Assembly (NCBI RefSeq): GCF_014648775.1 | Contig: NZ_BMRT01000012.1 | Coordinates: 62,001 to 126,000, forward strand | Direction: 5' to 3' | Length of the DNA: 64,000 nucleotides | From: Streptomyces abikoensis | GTDB lineage: Bacteria > Actinomycetota > Actinomycetes > Streptomycetales > Streptomycetaceae | Part shown: positions 54,309 through 62,800 of the stretch, piece after piece | Layout: each line of letters starts with the position of its first letter | Numbering within the stretch: the stretch's first letter is position 1 | Notes under the pieces: generated by a model | Told to the model about the DNA's origin: nothing | Databases searched by the model: none | The model's input: only the letters and a program-made list of their open reading frames with translations | Position numbers and translations under genes: made by a program

Positions 54309-55472
54309 TCAGACCCGCATCGGCTGCGGCGACTCCCGCAGCGAGGCGTCCGGACCCGGGTACTCACGGATGATCTCGTAGCGGGTGTTCCGCTCCACCG
54401 GGCGGAAGCCGGCGTCGCGGATCAGCTCCAGCAGATCGTCACGGGTGAGCTTGTTCGGCGTGCCGTAGTTGTCGGCGTCGTGAGTGATCTTGTACTCGAC
54501 GACCGAGCCGTCCATGTCGTCCGCGCCGTGCTGGAGGGCGAGCTGGGCGGTCTGCACGCCGTGCATCACCCAGAAGACCTTGACGTGCGGGACGTTGTCG
54601 AACAGCAGCCGGGAGACGGCGAAGGTCTTCAGCGCCTCGGCGCCCGTCGCCATCGTGGTCCGCGCCTGGAGCCGGTTGCGGATCTTGCCGTCCTTCATGT
54701 CCACGAAGTCGTGCTGGTAGCGCAGCGGGATGAAGACGTGGAAGCCACCGGTCTCGTCCTGCAGCTCACGCAGGCGCAGCACGTGGTCCACGCGGTGGCG
54801 CGGCTCCTCGATGTGCCCGTAGAGCATGGTGCAGGGGCCCTTGAGGCCCTTGGAGTGGGCGAGGCGGTGGATGCGCGACCAGTCCTCCCAGTGGGTGTCG
54901 TGGTCGACGATGTGCTGCCGCACCTCCCAGTCGAAGATCTCCGCGCCGCCGCCGGTCAGCGACTCCAGACCGGCGTCGATCAGCTCGTCGAGGATCTCCT
55001 CGGCGGGCATCCCGGAGATCTTCTCGAAGTGCTGGATCTCGGTGGCGGTGAACGCCTTCAGGGAGACGTTCGGCAGCGCCTCCTTGAGCGCGCGCAGGGA
55101 GCGCGGGTAGTAGCGCCACGGCAGCGTGGGGTGGAGGCCGTTGACGATGTGCAGCTCGGTGAGGTTCTCGCTCTCCATGGCCTTGGCCAGGCGGACGGCT
55201 TCCTCGATGCGCATCGTGTACGCGTCCTTCTCGCCCGGCTTGCGCTGGAACGAGCAGTACGCGCACGACGCCGTGCACACATTGGTCATGTTGAGGTGGC
55301 GGTTGACGTTGAAGTGGACGACGTCGCCGTTCTTCTTCGTCCGGACGTGGTGCGCCAGACCGCCCAGCCAGGCCAGGTCGTCGGACTCGTAGAGGGCGAT
55401 GCCGTCCTCGCGGGTGAGCCGCTCGCCCGCGTAGACCTTCTCCTCGAGCTCACGCTTGAGTCCAGCGTCCAT
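54309..55472 (-). CDS. mqnE: Aminodeoxyfutalosine synthase
   Basis: Radical SAM enzyme that joins the adenosyl group to the MqnA product and rearranges it to aminodeoxyfutalosine; 387 aa. The cluster motif is CTASCAYCSF. MqnE blocks: HFNVNRHLNMTNVCTASCAY, GGLHPTLP-type (here VNGLHPTLPWRYYPRSLRAL), ESLTGGGAEIFDWEVRQHIV and MATGAEALKTFAVSRLLFDN. Distinguished from MqnC at 39 kb by these. ATG start. Upstream is the AsnC regulator, 59 bases away. Confidence 0.95.
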   Translation of the reverse strand: MDAGLKRELEEKVYAGERLTREDGIALYESDDLAWLGGLAHHVRTKKNGDVVHFNVNRHLNMTNVCTASCAYCSFQRKPGEKDAYTMRIEEAVRLAKAMESENLTELHIVNGLHPTLPWRYYPRSLRALKEALPNVSLKAFTATEIQHFEKISGMPAEEILDELIDAGLESLTGGGAEIFDWEVRQHIVDHDTHWEDWSRIHRLAHSKGLKGPCTMLYGHIEEPRHRVDHVLRLRELQDETGGFHVFIPLRYQHDFVDMKDGKIRNRLQARTTMATGAEALKTFAVSRLLFDNVPHVKVFWVMHGVQTAQLALQHGADDMDGSVVEYKITHDADNYGTPNKLTRDDLLELIRDAGFRPVERNTRYEIIREYPGPDASLRESPQPMRV

Positions 55473-55531
55473 GCGTCCGCCCTCTCCGATACATCCGATT
55501 TCGAGACCCCGTCGAGCCTACTCCCTGGGCC

Positions 55532-55987
55532 TCAGACGTCCTCGGGCAGCTCGCCCACGCGGTTCTCCCACTTGGTGGAGAGGACGATCGTGGTGCGGGT
55601 ACGGCTGACGCCCTTGGTGCCGGAGAGCCGGCGGATGGTGCGCTCCAGCCCGTCCACGTCGCCGACCCGGACCTTGAGCATGTACGAGTCGTCGCCGGCG
55701 ATGAACCAGCAGTCCTCGATCTCCTCCAGGTCGCGCAGCCGGCGCGCCACGTCCTCGTGGTCGGCGGCGTCCGAGAGCTGGATGCCGATCAGGGCGGTGA
55801 CGCCCAGGCCCAGCGAGGCCGCGTTCACGGTCGCGCGGTAGCCCGTGATGACGCCCGCCGCCTCCAGCCGGTTGATCCGGTCCGTGACGCTCGGCCCCGA
55901 CAGGCCGACCAGCCTGCCGAGCTCCGCGTACGACGCCCGGCCGTTCTCCCGCAGCGCCTGGATGAGCTGCCTGTCCACCGCGTCCAT
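55532..55987 (-). CDS. Lrp/AsnC-family regulator
   Basis: 151 aa. N-terminal HTH (DAVDRQLIQALRENGRASYA, then LGRLVGLSGPSVTDRINRL) and C-terminal RAM effector domain (LGVTALIGIQLSD, RTIRRLSGTKGVSRTRTTIV). It sits between the divergent small gene and mqnE, which is downstream in the same direction; the order is conserved in Streptomyces as I recall. It may control these genes in response to an amino acid, but this is inferred. Confidence 0.93.
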   Translation of the reverse strand: MDAVDRQLIQALRENGRASYAELGRLVGLSGPSVTDRINRLEAAGVITGYRATVNAASLGLGVTALIGIQLSDAADHEDVARRLRDLEEIEDCWFIAGDDSYMLKVRVGDVDGLERTIRRLSGTKGVSRTRTTIVLSTKWENRVGELPEDV

Positions 55988-56125
55988 AGCCTGGCACCTT
56001 TCAATAATCAGCGAACTCGCCGGTTTCAGTGTAGAATCTAAGGCGTACGGGGTTCCAGACCCCGAAAATCTTTCACCAGATCAGCGAATCATCGACGATC
56101 CTTCGATCTCAGGAGTGAAGACCTC

Positions 56126-56260
56126 GTGTACTCGATCGAGATGGCCTACGCCCGCATGCGCGAGCTCCAGGACCTGGCCAACCGCTCGCGTGCCCACCAG
56201 TCCACCCCGGCTCCGCGCCTCGCGGCGAAGATCCGCCTGCCGCGCGCCAAGAAGCGCTAG
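56126..56260 (+). CDS. Small gene, 44-aa basic protein
   Basis: GTG at 56126 with AGGAG ten bases upstream. The sequence starts VYSIEMAYARMRELQDLANR and ends KIRLPRAKKR; no helix is membrane-like. Almost every third codon position is G or C, as in real genes here, which separates it from chance. Its stop TAG shares the CTAG with the convergent ubiX stop. It is divergent from the AsnC gene, and an ATCAGCGAA direct repeat (56008, 56080) lies in the shared promoter region. No family recognised. Confidence 0.7.
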   Translation: MYSIEMAYARMRELQDLANRSRAHQSTPAPRLAAKIRLPRAKKR

Positions 56261-56949
56261 CCCTCCCCACGAGCGCTCGCCCCACCGAGCTCTCCTTCCC
56301 AGCGGCGGTACAGCCGGTGCGGCACTTCCGCCGCGTCCAGCGCCCGCCCGGCGACGAAGTCCACCAGATCCTGGATGTGCGTCGCCCCCGCGTAGAACGC
56401 CGGCGAGGCGGGCAGCACCACGGCTCCCGCGTCGTCGAGCGCCACGAGCTGCCGGAGCGTCTGTCCGCTGAGCGGGGTCTCGCGCACCGCGACGATCAAC
56501 GGCCGACGTTCCTTCAGCGTCACGCTCGCCACGCGCTGGAGCAGATCCTTCGACAGTCCCAGCGCCACTCCGGCCACACAGGCGGTGCTCGCCGGGACGA
56601 TCAGCATCCCCTTGGCGGGGTACGAACCGGAGGACGGTCCGGCGGCGAGATCCCCGGCCGCCCAGTGGCGGACATCGGCCAGGGCCGCCTCGTCGACGGC
56701 GAAATGCTCCTTGCCGTCCGCGCCCAGCGCGAGCCAGCTCGCCAGGTCCCGCTGCCAGTGCCCGTCCCGGAAGCGGATCCCGGTCTCGTCCAGCAGCGTC
56801 AGCCGGGCGGCCCGGCTGACCACCAGGTCCACGGCCTCACCGGCGGCCAGCAGGCCGCGCACCACGGCGGCGGCGTAAGGCGTCCCGGACGCGCCGGAGA
56901 CCCCGACCACCCAGGGCCGGCGTCGCGTCGTGTGTTCGTACGGCTCCAC
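56257..56949 (-). CDS. ubiX: Flavin prenyltransferase (UbiX)
   Basis: Makes prenylated FMN, the cofactor that UbiD needs; 230 aa. Flavin site GVSGASGTPYAAAVVRGLL near the N-terminus, SSGSYPAKGMLIVPASTACVA, and LKERRPLIVAVRETPLS near the C-terminus are the family landmarks. The GTG at 56949 (VEPYEHTTRRRPW) is the best start; the longer frame upstream is not coding. With UbiD and MqnP, 1.5-4 kb away, it forms the late futalosine module (the UbiX partner has also been called MqnM). Confidence 0.93.
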   Translation of the reverse strand: MEPYEHTTRRRPWVVGVSGASGTPYAAAVVRGLLAAGEAVDLVVSRAARLTLLDETGIRFRDGHWQRDLASWLALGADGKEHFAVDEAALADVRHWAAGDLAAGPSSGSYPAKGMLIVPASTACVAGVALGLSKDLLQRVASVTLKERRPLIVAVRETPLSGQTLRQLVALDDAGAVVLPASPAFYAGATHIQDLVDFVAGRALDAAEVPHRLYRRWEGELGGASARGEG

Positions 56950-57114
56950 GGGATCGAGCCTATCCGGACACCGCGGGCGGTCCGCCCGCCGTCCCGGACG
57001 GGGCCCACCCGCCGCGCGTCTTGACGACGTCTTGGCGGAATAGTCCTTTGACATGCCTATTCGTCCTCGACTTAAGTGACCTTCATATAAACGGAACGGT
57101 CCAGGGGGAACGTC

Positions 57115-58314
57115 ATTCACACCACGCGCAAGGGTCTGGCCGCCGCCGGCTGCGTCGCTCTCGTCGCCGCCGCCTCCGTCGCCTGCGACCCCACCGAGAA
57201 GCTGAGCCCCGAGGCGAAGGTCGAGCGGGCCTTCGACAAGCTGAGCGGCCAGAAGGCCGTCTCCGCCGACTTCGGCTTCGACGCCGGCGCCGACAAGCTC
57301 TACGAGGCGCTGAAGGGCGAGGACGACTTCCAGCGCTCCGACGCCGACACGCTGGCGAGCCTGCGGCTCTCCTTCGCGATCAGCAACGACAAGCCGCTCA
57401 AGGACGTCAAGGACGGCGACAAGAACGGTGCAGTGACGTTCAAGCTGGCCAAGAAGGACGCCGACAAGCCGCTCGTCGAGCTCCGCGGCGTGGCGCAGAA
57501 GATGTACGTGCGTGGCGACCTCAAGGCCATCGCCGAGCTCGGCGGGAAGAGCGAGAAGAGCAAGAGCGCCAAGGGCGCCAAGGGCAAGCAGGCCCTCGAC
57601 GAGCTGCTGAAGAAGGCCGACCAGCTCCCGCCGTCCCTGGACGCCGTCAAGGGCGCCATCAAGGGCGACTGGGTCTCCCTGGACACCAAGTCCTTCGAGG
57701 AGTTCGGCAAGTCCTTCGGCAAGGACAAGGGCACCTCGGGCAAGGCGAACGGCTCGCTGAGCGACTCGCTCGACCCGAAGGCCCAGAAGCAGGCCCTGGA
57801 GGCCATGCGCAAGGCCCTCATGGACAACGCCAAGTTCGTCGACGCGGGCTCCAAGGACGGCGCCGACCACGTCAAGGTCACCGCCAACGCGAAGACGGTC
57901 GGCAAGCAGGTCGTCGAGGGCCTCAAGCCGCTCAAGGACAAGCTCGGCGACAAGCGCTTCGACAAGTTCTCCAAGTGGGAGGACGCCCCGGACAAGGACG
58001 TCACCGTCGACGTGGCCGTCAAGGACGGCATGCTCTCCGCCCTCTCCTTCGACGCCGCCAAGCTCGACAAGGAGGCCAAGGGCGAGCTGCCGGTGACCAT
58101 CGGCTTCAAGGGCGGCTCCGAGAAGATCGAGGCCCCCTCCGGCGCCAAGGAGCTCAAGCCGCAGGACCTGATGGGCGCGGCCATGTTCGCCTTCATGGGC
58201 GGCGGCGGTCAGGGCGGCGGCGCGAAGAGCCCGTTCGGCAGCGACGCGAACAGCCCGTTCGGCGGCGGCCCCCTCGGGGGCGGCGCGCAGGACCCGTTCA
58301 GCAAGTCCGTCTGA
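57115..58314 (+). CDS. Lipoprotein with apparent ATT start codon
   Basis: 399 aa if read from ATT at 57115. The first residues are (M)HTTRKGLAAAGCVALVAA followed by lipobox SVAC and DPTEKLSPEAKV, a textbook lipoprotein signal peptide. There is no ATG, GTG, TTG or CTG in frame between the preceding TAA (57088) and this signal sequence; AGGGGG lies six bases before the ATT. The first conventional start (GTG 57433) would remove the signal peptide and 106 residues. The rest is Lys/Asp-rich with two similar halves (LKLAKKDADK / VNANAKTVG-type segments) and a Gly-rich C-terminal tail (GGGGQGGGAKSPFGSD). No family recognised; some Streptomyces DUF lipoproteins look alike. Confidence 0.8.
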   Translation: MHTTRKGLAAAGCVALVAAASVACDPTEKLSPEAKVERAFDKLSGQKAVSADFGFDAGADKLYEALKGEDDFQRSDADTLASLRLSFAISNDKPLKDVKDGDKNGAVTFKLAKKDADKPLVELRGVAQKMYVRGDLKAIAELGGKSEKSKSAKGAKGKQALDELLKKADQLPPSLDAVKGAIKGDWVSLDTKSFEEFGKSFGKDKGTSGKANGSLSDSLDPKAQKQALEAMRKALMDNAKFVDAGSKDGADHVKVTANAKTVGKQVVEGLKPLKDKLGDKRFDKFSKWEDAPDKDVTVDVAVKDGMLSALSFDAAKLDKEAKGELPVTIGFKGGSEKIEAPSGAKELKPQDLMGAAMFAFMGGGGQGGGAKSPFGSDANSPFGGGPLGGGAQDPFSKSV

Positions 58315-58332
58315 CAGCTCGTACCGACGCGA

Positions 58333-58366
58333 AAGGGCGGCCCACCGTGTTCGGTGGGCCGCCCTT
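58333..58366. terminator. Bidirectional terminator between lipoprotein gene and mqnP
   Basis: Perfect 15-base-pair stem (58333-58347 with 58352-58366), 4-base loop, between convergent genes. Confidence 0.85.
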
Positions 58367-58375
58367 CTGCTGTGT

Positions 58376-59272
58376 TCAGACCGTCAGGCCGCGCACCAGC
58401 AGGTCCAGCAGGGCGCACAGGAAGAGCGCGATGCCGATGAAGCCGTTCACGGTGAAGAACGCCCGGTTCAGCCGGGACAGATCGTGCGGCTTGACGATCG
58501 TGTGCTCGTAGAGGAACGCCACGGCGACGACGACCAGGCCCGTCCAGAAGAAGACGCCCGCGTGCGTCGCCAGCGCGTACCAGACCAGCAGCGCCGTGGT
58601 GACGACGTGACAGACCCGGGCCCCGTACAGGGCGGCCGGGATGCCGAAGCGGGCCGGGGTGGACTTCACCCCGTGGGCGCGGTCGGCGGCCACGTCCTGG
58701 CAGGCGAAGATCAGGTCGAAGCCGCCGATCCACACGCCGACCGCCAGCCCCAGGATCACCGCGTCCCAGGACCACTCCCCCGTCACCGCCAGCCACGCGC
58801 CCACCGGGCCCATGGCCTGGGCGAGCCCCAGGATCGCGTGCGGGAAGTTGGTGAAGCGCTTGCCGTACGGGTAGACCACCATCGGGATCACGGCGATCGG
58901 CGCGAGCGCCAGGCACAGCGGGTTGAGCAGCGCGGCGGCGCCGAGGAAGACGACCACGGCCACCCCCGCCCCGGTCCACGCCGAGCGCACCGACACCGCG
59001 CCCGTGACCAGCTCCCGGTTGGCCGTGCGCGGGTTACGGGCGTCGATCTCGCGGTCGATGATGCGGTTGCAGGCCATCGCGAAGGTGCGCAGGCCCACCA
59101 TGGCGATGGTGACGAGCAGCAGCCGCGCCCAGTGGATGTTCCGGTCGAGCTGGAACATCGCGGTCAGGGCGGCGATGTAGGCGAAGGGCAGCGCGAAGAC
59201 CGAGTGCTCGATCATGACGAGGCGCAGGAACGCCTTCGTCCGGCCCGGCTGCGCGACGGCGGCCGTGGTCAC
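58376..59272 (-). CDS. mqnP: Menaquinone biosynthesis prenyltransferase (UbiA family)
   Basis: Attaches the polyprenyl tail to the futalosine-derived naphthoate; 298 aa, eight to nine helices. The two Asp-rich motifs are NRIIDREIDARN (near 65-77) and the second QDVAADRAHG region. GTG start overlaps the ubiD stop by GTGA (59269-59272), so it is coupled to ubiD. The longer open frame upstream lies within ubiD. Confidence 0.93.
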   Translation of the reverse strand: MTTAAVAQPGRTKAFLRLVMIEHSVFALPFAYIAALTAMFQLDRNIHWARLLLVTIAMVGLRTFAMACNRIIDREIDARNPRTANRELVTGAVSVRSAWTGAGVAVVVFLGAAALLNPLCLALAPIAVIPMVVYPYGKRFTNFPHAILGLAQAMGPVGAWLAVTGEWSWDAVILGLAVGVWIGGFDLIFACQDVAADRAHGVKSTPARFGIPAALYGARVCHVVTTALLVWYALATHAGVFFWTGLVVVAVAFLYEHTIVKPHDLSRLNRAFFTVNGFIGIALFLCALLDLLVRGLTV

Positions 59273-60720
59273 AGCCCGTACTCCTTCCACCGGCGGTCGA
59301 CCTTCGTCGCCGTCTCCGGGTCCGACTCGACCATGTTCGGCCAGCCACCGTCGCGGGTGTAGCCCTCCTCGGGCCACTTCGCGGTCGCGTCGATGCCCGC
59401 CTTGCCGCCCCAGAACTGCTGATAGGAGGCGTGGTCCAGATGGTCCACGGGGCCTTCGACGACGGTCAGGTCGCGGGCGTAGTCCGTGTTGCCCAGCGCG
59501 CGCCAGGCCACCTCGTGGAGGTCGTGGACGTCGCAGTCGGAGTCCACCACGATGATCAGCTTGGTCAGCGACATCATGTGCGCGCCCCAGACGGCGTGCA
59601 TGACCTTCTGGGCGTGCTTGGGGTACTTCTTGTCGATCGAGACGATCGCGCAGTTGTGGAAGCCGCCGGCCTCCGGCAGGTGGTAGTCCACGATGTCCGG
59701 GACGATCACCTTCAGCAGCGGCAGGAAGAACCGCTCCGTGGCGCGGCCCAGCGGGCCGTCCTCGGTCGGCGGGCGGCCGACGACGATCGACTGCAGCAGC
59801 GGGCGCCGCCGCATCGTGACGCAGTCGATGGTGAGCGCCGGGAAGTCCTCCTGCGGCGTGTAGAAGCCCGTGTGGTCGCCGAACGGGCCTTCCGGCAGCA
59901 TCTTCCCCGGTTCCAGCCAGCCCTCGATGACGACTTCCGCGTTCGCGGGGACCTGGAGGGGGACGGTCTTGCAGTCGACCATCTCGATCCGCTTGCCCTG
60001 GATGAAGCCCGCGAAGAGGTACTCGTCGATGTCGCCGGGCAGCGGCGCGGTGGACGCGTACGTCACGGCCGGCGGGCAGCCGAAGGCGATGGCGACCGGC
60101 AGCCGCTCACCGCGCTTGGCGGCCACCTGGTAGTGGTTGCGGCTGTCCTTGTGGATCTGCCAGTGCATGCCGATGGTGCGCTTGTCGTGGCGCTGGAGGC
60201 GATAGAGGCCGAGGTTGCGGACGCCGGTCTCGGGGTGCTTGGTGTGGGTGAGACCGAGGTTGAAGAAGGAGCCGCCGTCCTCGGGCCAGGTGAAGAGCGC
60301 CGGGAGCTTGTCGAGGTCCACGTCGTCGCCGGTGAGGACGACCTCCTGGACCGGCGCGTCCTTGACCTTCCGCGGCGGCACGTGCGCCATCGCGCCGAGC
60401 TTGCCGAACGCCTCGCGCATGCCGACGAACCCCTGCGGGAGCTCGGGCCTGAGCAGCCCGCCGATCTTCTCGCTGATCTCGTCGTAGGAGGTCAGGCCGA
60501 GCGCCTTGAGCATCCGGCGGTCGGTGCCGAAGACGTTCATGGCGAGCGGCATGGCCGCGCCCTTGACGTTCTCGAAGAGCAGCGCGGGCCCGCCCGCTTT
60601 GTTCACTCTGTCGACGATCTCCCCGATCTCCAGGTACGGGTCGACTTCGGCCTTGATGCGCTTGAGATCGCCATCGCGCTCCAGTGCCCGGAGGAACGAG
60701 CGAAGATCGTCGTAAGCCAT
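59269..60720 (-). CDS. ubiD: Menaquinone biosynthesis decarboxylase (UbiD family)
   Basis: Prenylated-FMN-dependent decarboxylase that removes the carboxyl group of the prenylated naphthoate; 483 aa. The UbiD signatures are WQIHKDSRNHYQVAAKRGER, EPGKMLPEGPFGDHTGFYTP (Glu of the catalytic E-R-E set), and CDVHDLHEVAWRALGNTDYA. MqnL is another name for the enzyme in the futalosine branch. It overlaps mqnP and probably shares its transcript. Confidence 0.94.
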   Translation of the reverse strand: MAYDDLRSFLRALERDGDLKRIKAEVDPYLEIGEIVDRVNKAGGPALLFENVKGAAMPLAMNVFGTDRRMLKALGLTSYDEISEKIGGLLRPELPQGFVGMREAFGKLGAMAHVPPRKVKDAPVQEVVLTGDDVDLDKLPALFTWPEDGGSFFNLGLTHTKHPETGVRNLGLYRLQRHDKRTIGMHWQIHKDSRNHYQVAAKRGERLPVAIAFGCPPAVTYASTAPLPGDIDEYLFAGFIQGKRIEMVDCKTVPLQVPANAEVVIEGWLEPGKMLPEGPFGDHTGFYTPQEDFPALTIDCVTMRRRPLLQSIVVGRPPTEDGPLGRATERFFLPLLKVIVPDIVDYHLPEAGGFHNCAIVSIDKKYPKHAQKVMHAVWGAHMMSLTKLIIVVDSDCDVHDLHEVAWRALGNTDYARDLTVVEGPVDHLDHASYQQFWGGKAGIDATAKWPEEGYTRDGGWPNMVESDPETATKVDRRWKEYGL

Positions 60721-60807
60721 ACGTTCCAGTATCGAGCACGCACTACCCTGGAGCGGTCACGGGGGCCGCGAAGCGGCTCCGAGCACCGCACTCCGGGGGC
60801 CGCCGCC

Positions 60808-61089
60808 ATGCTCAGGTATCTGCCGTTCCTGCTGGTCCTGGCGCTGTGGATCTACGCCTTCATCGACTGCCTCAACACCCCCGAGAACGAGGTGCGGGGC
60901 CTGCCGAAGCTGGCGTGGGTGTTCGTCATCCTGCTCTTCGGCGAGGTCCTGGTGGGCCCGGTGGCCTGGCTGGTCGCGGGGCGCCCCCGCGCCCGTACCC
61001 GCCCGGCGCCGCGGCGGTGGGTGGCCCCGGACGACAACCCGGAGTTCCTGCGCTCGCTCCGGCCCGACGAGGACGGCCCCAAGGGCTGA
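60808..61089 (+). CDS. PLD nuclease N-terminal-type membrane protein
   Basis: 93 aa, ATG at 60808 with GGGGG upstream. Two hydrophobic helices (RYLPFLLVLALWIYAFIDCL and LAWVFVILLFGEVLVGPVAW) around ENEVRGLPK are the hallmark of the PLDc_N family. The cytoplasmic tail is Arg/Pro-rich and ends in an acidic DEDGPKG. Divergent from ubiD. Confidence 0.9.
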   Translation: MLRYLPFLLVLALWIYAFIDCLNTPENEVRGLPKLAWVFVILLFGEVLVGPVAWLVAGRPRARTRPAPRRWVAPDDNPEFLRSLRPDEDGPKG

Positions 61090-61114
61090 CAAGGGCTGAG
61101 GACGGCCCGAGGGG

Positions 61115-61633
61115 CTAGCGCCCCTTCCCGTACTCCTCGCGCAGTTCCCGCCAGCGCTCCAGGGTCCACGCGGACCAGTCCGCGGGCTGCCCGGCGAGGG
61201 CCTGCAGCAGGTACTCGAAGTGGTGGTGCCAGCCGGCCAGGCAGTCCAGGCGTACGTCCTCCGGCCCGGCCAGCTCGTTGGTGAAGTGCAGCAGCGTCCC
61301 GCCGACGCCCAGCGGCCCGGGCTCCAGCTCGAAGCGGACCCGCCCGTGGATGTCCACGGTGTACTCCACCACCCGCTTGGGCTCCCAGGCCGTCACCCGC
61401 CCCGGGGCGACCGTGGCATGCCCCCGGGCGTCCTTGTTCTGCCACCGCAGCGTGATCGCCCCGCCCTCCCGCTGCTCGAAGGGATCGGCGACGGCCAGCC
61501 ACGTGGGCAGCCCGTCGGGCGTGGCGATCGCGTCCCACACCTCGTCGACGGGGTACGGGATCGACAGCTCGTAGCGCAGGGTGTGGACGTCACCCTGGGA
61601 CTCGGACGCGCCGTAGGGGGAGGGGATCTCCAT
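61115..61633 (-). CDS. SRPBCC (START-like/AHSA1) domain protein
   Basis: ATG at 61633 gives 172 aa. The core signatures are YELSIPYPVDEVWDAIATPD and TAWEPKRVVEYTVD; the fold is a hydrophobic-ligand-binding helix-grip. It may bind a lipid or aromatic intermediate; a role with menaquinone or cell envelope is only guesswork. The alternative start upstream (61708) lacks family similarity. Confidence 0.9.
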   Translation of the reverse strand: MEIPSPYGASESQGDVHTLRYELSIPYPVDEVWDAIATPDGLPTWLAVADPFEQREGGAITLRWQNKDARGHATVAPGRVTAWEPKRVVEYTVDIHGRVRFELEPGPLGVGGTLLHFTNELAGPEDVRLDCLAGWHHHFEYLLQALAGQPADWSAWTLERWRELREEYGKGR

Positions 61634-61717
61634 ACGTCCACGTCTAACACGACGGCCCGCCTCCCGCGCGCTGGAAGCGGCGGGAGGCGGGCCGTCACAG
61701 AGCCGCACCGTGCGGGC

Positions 61718-62800
61718 TCACACCCCCGCGTAGGAGTGCTTGCCGCTCAGCAGGATGTTCACGCCGTAGTAGTTGAAGAGGTAGCAGGCGAAGGCCAGCA
61801 GGGCCAGGTAGGCGGCCTTGCGGCCCTTCCAGCCGGCGGTGGCGCGGGCGTGGAGGTAGCAGGCGTAGGCGACCCAGGTGATGAAGGACCAGACCTCCTT
61901 GGGGTCCCAGCCCCAGTAGCGGCCCCAGGCGGCCTCGGCCCAGATCGCGCCCGCGATGATCGTGAACGTCCACAGCGGGAAGACGGTCGCGTTGATGCGG
62001 TAGGCGAACTTGTCGAGCGTGGCGGCCGAGGGCAGGCGGGAGAGGACGTTGCCCCAGGCGCCGTCCGCGTCCCGGCCGGCCGCGAGCTTGGCCTCGTAGG
62101 AGTCGCGGAAGAGGTAGAAGAGCGTGGAGCACGCGCCCACCCACAGCGCCGCGCCGGAGATGATGGCGCAGGAGACGTGGATCCACAGCCAGTAGGAGTG
62201 GAGCGCGGGCACGAGCTGGTCGCTGCTGGTGTAGAGGACCGAGACGGCGAGGCCCAGGTCGAGCAGGATCGACGTGGTCAGCGGCAGGCCCAGCCAGCGG
62301 ACGTTCTTCTTCGCGGCGAGCAGGCCGAGGTAGACGGCCACGGCGGTCATGCCGAAGGTCGTGGAGAACTCGTACATGTTGCCCCACGGCGCCCGCTGCA
62401 CGGACAGCGCGCGGGTGAGGACGCCGCCCGCGTGGAGCGCGAAGGCCAGGACGGTCAGCGAGACGGCGATGCGGCCGTACAGGTCGCCCTTCTCGCTGCC
62501 GCCGGCCGCGCCGGGGCCGTCGGGCACGTCACGGCTGCCGGGGGCGGCGCGGGTGACGACCTCGGGGCGCTCCAGGACGGCCGTGCCGCCGCCCTGCTTC
62601 TTGACCGTGACGCTCACGGACGACGAACGGGCGGCCTCCGTGGTGAGCGCGGCGGCGGTGCGGGCGACGGTGCTGCGGCTGCCGAAGACCCACTCGGTGA
62701 TGTGCGCGAGGAAGGCCAGGGTGTAGACGGCCATGGCCGAATAGATCAGCACATTGCTGATGTTGGCCAGGTTCTCGTTGGTTGCGGCGGCGAGATTCAC
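61718..62800 (-). CDS. resC: Cytochrome c biogenesis protein ResC/CcsA
   Basis: Haem-handling membrane protein of the system II cytochrome c maturation; 360 aa with about eight helices. The conserved tryptophan-rich haem site is WGRYWGWDPKEVW, with flanking His residues in LHSYWLWIHVS and other helices. GTG at 62800 overlaps the resB stop (GTGA), so both are translated together. Confidence 0.93.
   Translation of the reverse strand: MNLAAATNENLANISNVLIYSAMAVYTLAFLAHITEWVFGSRSTVARTAAALTTEAARSSSVSVTVKKQGGGTAVLERPEVVTRAAPGSRDVPDGPGAAGGSEKGDLYGRIAVSLTVLAFALHAGGVLTRALSVQRAPWGNMYEFSTTFGMTAVAVYLGLLAAKKNVRWLGLPLTTSILLDLGLAVSVLYTSSDQLVPALHSYWLWIHVSCAIISGAALWVGACSTLFYLFRDSYEAKLAAGRDADGAWGNVLSRLPSAATLDKFAYRINATVFPLWTFTIIAGAIWAEAAWGRYWGWDPKEVWSFITWVAYACYLHARATAGWKGRKAAYLALLAFACYLFNYYGVNILLSGKHSYAGV

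Noticed and set aside
57433-58314. GTG at 57433 as the start of the lipoprotein
   Set aside because: It would throw away a perfect signal peptide and lipobox with a good ribosome site; coding character extends to 57115.
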